Both the position numbers and the translations under genes were made by a program. A DNA stretch of 64,000 nucleotides. Origin: Streptomyces roseolus. Its GTDB lineage: Bacteria > Actinomycetota > Actinomycetes > Streptomycetales > Streptomycetaceae. The stretch covers positions 33,331-97,330 of the forward strand of contig NZ_BMTV01000031.1 in assembly GCF_014649855.1 (NCBI RefSeq), read 5' to 3'. The notes below the pieces were generated by a model. That model was not told the DNA's origin. It searched no databases and saw nothing but the letters and a program-made list of their open reading frames with translations. Shown here piece after piece: positions 60,176-64,000 of the stretch (its first letter is position 1; each line of letters starts with the position of its first letter).

Positions 60176-60871
60176 TCACCGCACCGCGTCGGCCTCGATC
60201 CCGAGTTCGCGCCGCAGCGCGCGCTCCCCGGCCGGGGTGACCTTCACCGCGCGCTCGGAGCCGATGCGTACACACCAGCCGCTGTCCAGCGCGTGCGCGC
60301 AGAGCGCCGCGCCCGCGAGGCCCGCGAGGTGGGGGCGGCGCTCGGTCCAGTCCAGGCAGGCGCGCGCGAGGGGCCGCCGGCCCTTCGGCGCGAGGGGGAT
60401 GCCGAGGCCCGCGAACCACGCCAGGCCCTGCTCCGTGAGGGCGAACCCGGTGTCCTGGCGCAGCAGTCCGCGCGCGGTCAGCGCGTCGGTGACGGCGATC
60501 CCGAGCCGTCCGGCGAGGTGGTCATAGCAGGTCCGGCCCCGGGCCATCGCCCTCCCCGCGCTCGCCGCCGCCAGCGAGCGGGGCGCCGCGTCCGCCCCGG
60601 GCCCGGCCAGGCCGGCGAGCTCCTCCACCAGGTGCGCCATCCCGGGGCCGGCGAGCCGCACGTACCGGTGCCGGCCCTGGCGTTCCTCGGTGAGCACCCC
60701 GCCGGCGACGAGCTTCCCGAGGTGTTCGGTGGCGGTGGACGGCGCCACGCGCGCGTGCCGGGCGAGTTCCCCGGCCGTCCAGGCGCGGCCGTCGAGCAGG
60801 GCGAGCACCATGGCGGCCCGGCTCTCCTCCGCGAAGAGCGCCGCGAAGGCGGCGAGTTCACTGGCTCCCAT
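60176..60871 (-). CDS. ArsR-type winged-helix regulator
   Basis: 231 residues. The N-terminal winged helix (about 10-75; W-T-A-G-E-L-A-R-H-A-R-V-A-P-S-T-A-T-E-H-L-G-K-L) is ArsR-like, followed by a longer C-terminal domain (about 95-231) with C-Y-D-H-L-A-G-R-L-G and D-W-T-E-R-R-P-H-L-A-G. This layout occurs in streptomycete regulators next to transporters, and here eamA lies downstream, 350 bases away on the same strand. No metal-binding Cys pair of classical ArsR is visible. Confidence 0.85.
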   Translation of the reverse strand: MGASELAAFAALFAEESRAAMVLALLDGRAWTAGELARHARVAPSTATEHLGKLVAGGVLTEERQGRHRYVRLAGPGMAHLVEELAGLAGPGADAAPRSLAAASAGRAMARGRTCYDHLAGRLGIAVTDALTARGLLRQDTGFALTEQGLAWFAGLGIPLAPKGRRPLARACLDWTERRPHLAGLAGAALCAHALDSGWCVRIGSERAVKVTPAGERALRRELGIEADAVR

Positions 60872-60889
60872 GGGCCCAGGATCGCCCGC

Positions 60890-61615
60890 TCACGCTTCGG
60901 CCGCGTCCGAAACGTGGGCCTCCCGCCCATTTCCCGCCTCCGGCCGCCCGTCCCCCGTGCCGGGGCCGCCGTTCCCCGCGCCCAGCACCTCGTACTGCGC
61001 GCCCAGGCCGTCGAGCAGGGCCCGCAGGCCCGTCGCGAAGGCGCCCTCGTCGACCTTCTCGCGGTGCTCCGCGAGGAGGTGCGCCTGGCCGAGGTGGGGG
61101 TAGTCGGCGGGGTCGTACGCCGTCTCGTCGTCGACGAAGCCCCGGGCGAAGGAGCCGAGGGCCGAGCCGGTGACGAAGTACCGCATCAGGGCGCCGATGT
61201 GGGTGGCCTGGGCGGGCGGCCAGCCGGCCCTGACCATGGCGCCGAAGACGGCGTCGGCGACCTTGAGGCCCGCCGGGCGGCGGCCGGGGCCCTGGGCGAG
61301 GACCGGCACGACGTGCGGGTGGTCGGCGAGGGCGGCCCGGTAGGAGAGCGCCCAGTCGTGGAGGGCGGTGCGCCAGTCGCGCGGGTCGTCCGGCGCGAAC
61401 ATCGACAGGTCGATCTTGGCGCTCACCGCGTCCGCGACCGCGTCCAGGATCTCGTCCTTGGTGCGGAAGTGGTTGTAGAGCGAGGGTCCGCTCACGCCGA
61501 GCTCCGCCGCGAGCCGCCGGGTCGAGAGGGCGGCCAGGCCCTCCGCGTCCACGAGCTCGCCCGCCTTCTCGACGATGCGGTCTCGGCTGAGCAGGGGCTT
61601 GCGCGGTCGGGCCAT
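60890..61615 (-). CDS. TetR-family regulator, probably of the acyl-CoA dehydrogenase
   Basis: 241 residues from ATG 61615 (M-A-R-P-R-K-P-L-L-S). HTH at about 28-50 (L-S-T-R-R-L-A-A-E-L-G-V-S-G-P-S-L-Y-N-H-F), followed by a TetR_C-type helical ligand domain (H-D-W-A-L-S-Y-R-A, G-L-K-V-A-D-A-V-F). A disordered Gly-rich tail ends it. Divergent from the acyl-CoA dehydrogenase with an operator-like element in between, resembling the palindrome before the aldehyde dehydrogenase. Confidence 0.9.
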   Translation of the reverse strand: MARPRKPLLSRDRIVEKAGELVDAEGLAALSTRRLAAELGVSGPSLYNHFRTKDEILDAVADAVSAKIDLSMFAPDDPRDWRTALHDWALSYRAALADHPHVVPVLAQGPGRRPAGLKVADAVFGAMVRAGWPPAQATHIGALMRYFVTGSALGSFARGFVDDETAYDPADYPHLGQAHLLAEHREKVDEGAFATGLRALLDGLGAQYEVLGAGNGGPGTGDGRPEAGNGREAHVSDAAEA

Positions 61616-61642
61616 GGCGCACATAGTAGGCCGCACCAATAA

Positions 61643-61659
61643 AACTAGCAGTGGTAATT
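61643..61659. promoter_or_regulatory. Operator-like element between TetR and acyl-CoA dehydrogenase
   Basis: AACTAGCAGTGGTAATT shares its left half (7 of 8 bases) with the palindrome at 56230-56246; the right half is weaker. It is one of few AT-rich spots here. Confidence 0.55.
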
Positions 61660-61682
61660 AAAGGGATGGGTGAGGTGGCACC

Positions 61683-62834
61683 GTGGATCTGGCGCTGAGC
61701 GAGGAGCAGCAGGACGTACGCCGGCTCGCCGAGGACTTCGTCGCCCGCGAGGTCGCCCCGCACGCCGTCGCGTGGGACCGCGCCGAGGAGGTGGACCGGG
61801 GCATCGTGAAGAAGCTCGGCGCCGTCGGCTTCCTCGGGCTCACGATCCCCGAGGAGTACGGCGGCTCGGGCGGCGACCACCTCGCGTACTGCCTGGTCAC
61901 CGAGGAGCTGGGGCGCGGCGACTCCTCCGTGCGCGGGATCGTCTCCGTCTCCCTCGGCCTGGTCGCCAAGACCCTCGCCTCCTGGGGCACCGAGGAGCAG
62001 AAGCGCGCCTGGCTGCCCCGGCTCGCCTCCGGCGAGGCGCTCGGCTGCTTCGGCCTCACCGAGCCCGGCACCGGCTCCGACGCGGGGAACCTGCGCACCC
62101 GGGCCGTGCGCGACGGCGGCGACTACGTCATCGACGGCTCCAAGATGTTCATCACCAACGGCACCTGGGCCGACGTCGTGCTGCTCTTCGCGCGCACGAA
62201 CGACACCCCCGGCCACCGGGGCGTCTCCGCCTTCCTCGTCCCCGCCGACGCCCCCGGCCTCACCCGCCGTGCCGTCCACGGCAAGCTCGGGCTGCGCGGC
62301 CAGGCCACCGCCGAACTCGTCCTGGAGGGCGTGCGCGTCCCCGCCTCCGCGATGCTCGGCCCGGAGGGGAAGGGCTTCACCGTCGCCATGTCCGCCCTCG
62401 CCAAGGGCCGGATGTCGGTCGCCGCCGGCTGCGTCGGCATCGCCCAGGCCGCCCTCGACGCCGCCGTCCGCTACGCGGGGGAGCGCGAGCAGTTCGGCAA
62501 GCCCATCGCCTCGTACCAGCTCGTCCAGGAACTTCTCAGCGACATCTCCGTCGACGTGGACGCGGCCCGGCTGCTGACCTGGCGGGTCGCCGATCTCGTC
62601 GACCGCGGCGAGGACTTCGCCACCGCCGCCTCGAAGGCCAAGCTGTACGCCTCCGAGGCCGCCGTGCGCTCCGCCAACAACGCCCTCCAGGTCTTCGGCG
62701 GCTACGGCTACATCGACGAGTACCCCGTCGGCAAGCTGCTCCGCGACGCCCGCGTCATGACCCTCTACGAGGGCACCAGCCAGATCCAGAAGCTCGTCAT
62801 CGGGCGGTCGCTCACCGGGGTCTCCGCCTTCTGA
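61683..62834 (+). CDS. Acyl-CoA dehydrogenase
   Basis: 383 residues, GTG start. FAD/substrate motifs: C-F-G-L-T-E-P-G-T-G-S-D-A near 125, G-D-Y-V-I-D-G-S-K-M-F-I-T-N-G near 148, and catalytic Glu in Y-E-G-T-S-Q-I-Q near 368. It introduces a C2-C3 double bond in an acyl-CoA, either fatty or branched-chain. Divergent from the TetR gene and, through the shared operator, possibly co-regulated with the aldehyde/alcohol dehydrogenase pair. Confidence 0.95.
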   Translation: MDLALSEEQQDVRRLAEDFVAREVAPHAVAWDRAEEVDRGIVKKLGAVGFLGLTIPEEYGGSGGDHLAYCLVTEELGRGDSSVRGIVSVSLGLVAKTLASWGTEEQKRAWLPRLASGEALGCFGLTEPGTGSDAGNLRTRAVRDGGDYVIDGSKMFITNGTWADVVLLFARTNDTPGHRGVSAFLVPADAPGLTRRAVHGKLGLRGQATAELVLEGVRVPASAMLGPEGKGFTVAMSALAKGRMSVAAGCVGIAQAALDAAVRYAGEREQFGKPIASYQLVQELLSDISVDVDAARLLTWRVADLVDRGEDFATAASKAKLYASEAAVRSANNALQVFGGYGYIDEYPVGKLLRDARVMTLYEGTSQIQKLVIGRSLTGVSAF

Positions 62835-62906
62835 GCTCCGGACCCCAGCCGGTCCTGAGTACCCGTGCGGATGTGGCGCCCGCCACATCCGCCGGAAGCT
62901 CTCCCC

Positions 62907-63197
62907 ATGAGCGAGTCACAGGTCAAGCAGCAGAACACCAGCGCCTACCACGCCCAGGCCGTCATCTCCTTCGCGATCGCCCTCGCGGCCGTCACCGTCG
63001 GGATCTACCAGCTGGAGGCCGGCGCCTGGGTGCGCGCCTTCCTCGCGGTCTCCGTCCTCTACCTCACGACCTCGGCCTTCACCCTCGCCAAGGTGGTCCG
63101 CGACCGGCAGGAGTCGGAGCGGATCGTCAGCCGGGTGGACCAGGCCCGTCTGGAGAAGCTCCTCGCCGAGCACGACCCCTTCCAGCAGAAGCTCTGA
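62907..63197 (+). CDS. YiaA/YiaB-type two-helix membrane protein
   Basis: 96 residues from ATG 62907. Two hydrophobic helices (A-V-I-S-F-A-I-A-L-A-A-V-T-V-G-I and A-F-L-A-V-S-V-L-Y-L-T-T-S-A-F) separated by Y-Q-L-E-A-G-A-W, then a charged helical tail; matches the YiaAB two-helix domain. Function unknown. It is a single gene in the same direction as the acyl-CoA dehydrogenase, 72 bases downstream. Confidence 0.83.
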   Translation: MSESQVKQQNTSAYHAQAVISFAIALAAVTVGIYQLEAGAWVRAFLAVSVLYLTTSAFTLAKVVRDRQESERIVSRVDQARLEKLLAEHDPFQQKL

Positions 63198-63245
63198 GCG
63201 GTCCCCGAAGCGCGTCCGGGCCGCCCCCGGGGCGCGGACGGCTCT

Positions 63246-63260
63246 AAGCGCTTGCTCAGC
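63246..63260. promoter_or_regulatory. Candidate TetR operator AAGCGCTTGCTCAGC
   Basis: Contains the palindrome AAGCGCTT (63246-63253), 54 bases before the ATG of the TetR gene. Similar AAGCGCTT-centred sites are typical for actinobacterial lipid-metabolism TetR regulators, so autoregulation is plausible. Confidence 0.45.
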
Positions 63261-63306
63261 TTCGTTGTATGGTGTTCGTCCCGACCGGTCCGAGGAGGAG
63301 TGTGGG

Positions 63307-63930
63307 ATGAGCGCGGCGGAGCAGACGCCCGAGGGCGAGGACGTGCCCTGGGGCGAGGTCACGCCCGAGGCCGCCCGGAGGCTGCTGGTCGCGGCCGTCG
63401 AGGCCTTCGCCGAACGCGGCTACCACGCCACCACCACCCGGGACATCGCCGGGCGGGCCGGCATGAGCCCGGCCGCGCTCTACATCCACTACAAGACCAA
63501 GGAAGAGCTGCTCCACCGGATCAGCCGCATCGGTCACGACAAGGCGCTGGAGATTCTCCGGGCCGCCGAGTCCGGCGGCGGCGCCGCGTCCGAGCGGCTC
63601 GCCGACGCCGTGCGCTCCTTCGTCCGCTGGCACGCCGAGCACCACACCACCGCCCGGGTCGTCCAGTACGAGCTCGACGCACTCGGCCCCGAGCACCGCG
63701 CCGAGATCGTGGAGCTGCGCCGGGAGACCGACGCGAGCGTCCGCCGGATCATCGAGCAGGGCGTGGCGGCCGGCGAGTTCGACCAGGCCGACGTGGCCGG
63801 CACCACCGTCGCCGTCCTCTCGCTCTGCATCGACGTCGCCCGCTGGTTCAACCCCGAGGGCCGCCGGACGCCCGACGAGGTCGGCGCGCTCTATGCCGAC
63901 CTCGTGCTCCGCATGGTGGGCCACCGCTAG
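63307..63930 (+). CDS. TetR-family regulator (lipid-metabolism type)
   Basis: 207 residues from ATG 63307, GGAGGAG upstream. HTH at about 45-66 (T-T-T-R-D-I-A-G-R-A-G-M-S-P-A-A-L-Y-I-H-Y), followed by a TetR_C domain of the kind found near acyl-CoA dehydrogenase genes (V-R-S-F-V-R-W-H-A-E-H-H). Its stop codon is the TAG of a CTAG that abuts the left end of an IS5-family element. Confidence 0.88.
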   Translation: MSAAEQTPEGEDVPWGEVTPEAARRLLVAAVEAFAERGYHATTTRDIAGRAGMSPAALYIHYKTKEELLHRISRIGHDKALEILRAAESGGGAASERLADAVRSFVRWHAEHHTTARVVQYELDALGPEHRAEIVELRRETDASVRRIIEQGVAAGEFDQADVAGTTVAVLSLCIDVARWFNPEGRRTPDEVGALYADLVLRMVGHR

Positions 63931-64000
63931 GGTCTGTTGTGAAAGTGCTGGTCACAGCCACTCGTTGATGGCTGCGACCAGCACGGTCGCTTCGTAGCGG
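63927..64000 (-). mobile_element. Left edge of an IS5-family insertion sequence (window end)
   Basis: The terminal sequence GGTCTGTTGTGAAAG starts at 63931, right after the tetR stop codon, inside CTAG. The element continues past the window; only its end and the last codons of a transposase are visible. Right end not seen. Confidence 0.75.
63952..64000 (-). CDS. IS5-family transposase, C-terminal end (partial)
   Basis: The minus strand reads ...R-Y-E-A-T-V-L-V-A-A-I-N-E-W-L-stop, a C-terminus characteristic of streptomycete IS5-type (DDE) transposases. Only 16 codons are inside the window, so completeness cannot be judged. Confidence 0.8.
   Translation of the reverse strand, partial: RYEATVLVAAINEWL

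Overview
The window is about 64 kb of very GC-rich DNA. Third-codon GC bias is strong, GTG starts are frequent, and the repertoire includes Rpf/LysM protein, SepF paralogue, streptogrisin-type protease, LAXTG surface protein, class F sortase, DUF5685 and type ISP C-terminal protein. This is a Streptomyces chromosome, probably the conserved core or sub-core. From memory, the order tyrA-cmk-plsC-der ... SepF-like ... lipase/LPMO ... SGNH lipase resembles the S. coelicolor SCO17xx region; I could not check this here. I see no rRNA, tRNA, CRISPR array, prophage or biosynthetic cluster.

Layout. 1-4931: NAD/ADP-ribose block (PnuC transporter, NadR, NrtR-like Nudix regulator, ADP-ribosylglycohydrolase, two converging nucleotidyltransferases). 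4942-6394: Rieske lipoprotein, DUF952 and YidB-like proteins. 6525-10579: tyrA-cmk-plsC-der, closed by a perfect 21-bp hairpin. 10668-15721: two hypotheticals, Rpf/LysM protein, GT4 glycosyltransferase, a cytochrome oxidase subunit I relic and an I78 inhibitor. 15798-24817: PAP2 phosphatase, DHA2 efflux pump, SepF-like protein, Cys-rich DUF5685 protein, a FAD-protein/DUF1684 fusion and a streptogrisin. 24929-28334: DUF3533 membrane protein, a dnaE2 relic, lipase and wall-anchored LPMO. 28629-32493: response regulator divergent from tctCBA tricarboxylate transporter. 32579-36041: small proteins, GNAT, GntR and an AAA ATPase. 36246-39354: envelope polysaccharide operon (two GT2 enzymes and a deacetylase). 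39993-43719: SGNH lipase, pseudokinase, small protein, CoA-transferase. 43791-46306: ABC exporter with divergent TetR. 46293-49713: type ISP fragment, GntR regulator and homogentisate dioxygenase. 50019-54529: TetR, molybdopterin oxidoreductase, CitMHS transporter. 54648-56079: secreted protein with class F sortase. 56321-63930: aldehyde/alcohol dehydrogenases, EamA exporter, ArsR and TetR regulators, acyl-CoA dehydrogenase, YiaA/B-like protein and a last TetR. 63931-64000: the edge of an IS5-family element.

How it works together. The first block links NAD salvage to ADP-ribose removal and to two uncharacterised nucleotidyltransferases; it is the best candidate for an under-described system. 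Several catabolic genes sit beside their own regulators, with visible inverted repeats: ABC/TetR, hmgA/GntR, and acyl-CoA dehydrogenase/TetR with a related site before the aldehyde dehydrogenase. Tricarboxylates can enter by two unrelated systems (TctCBA and CitMHS). Two gene relics (ctaD, dnaE2) and four or five short-period tandem-repeat tracts mark places of past deletion or repeat expansion.
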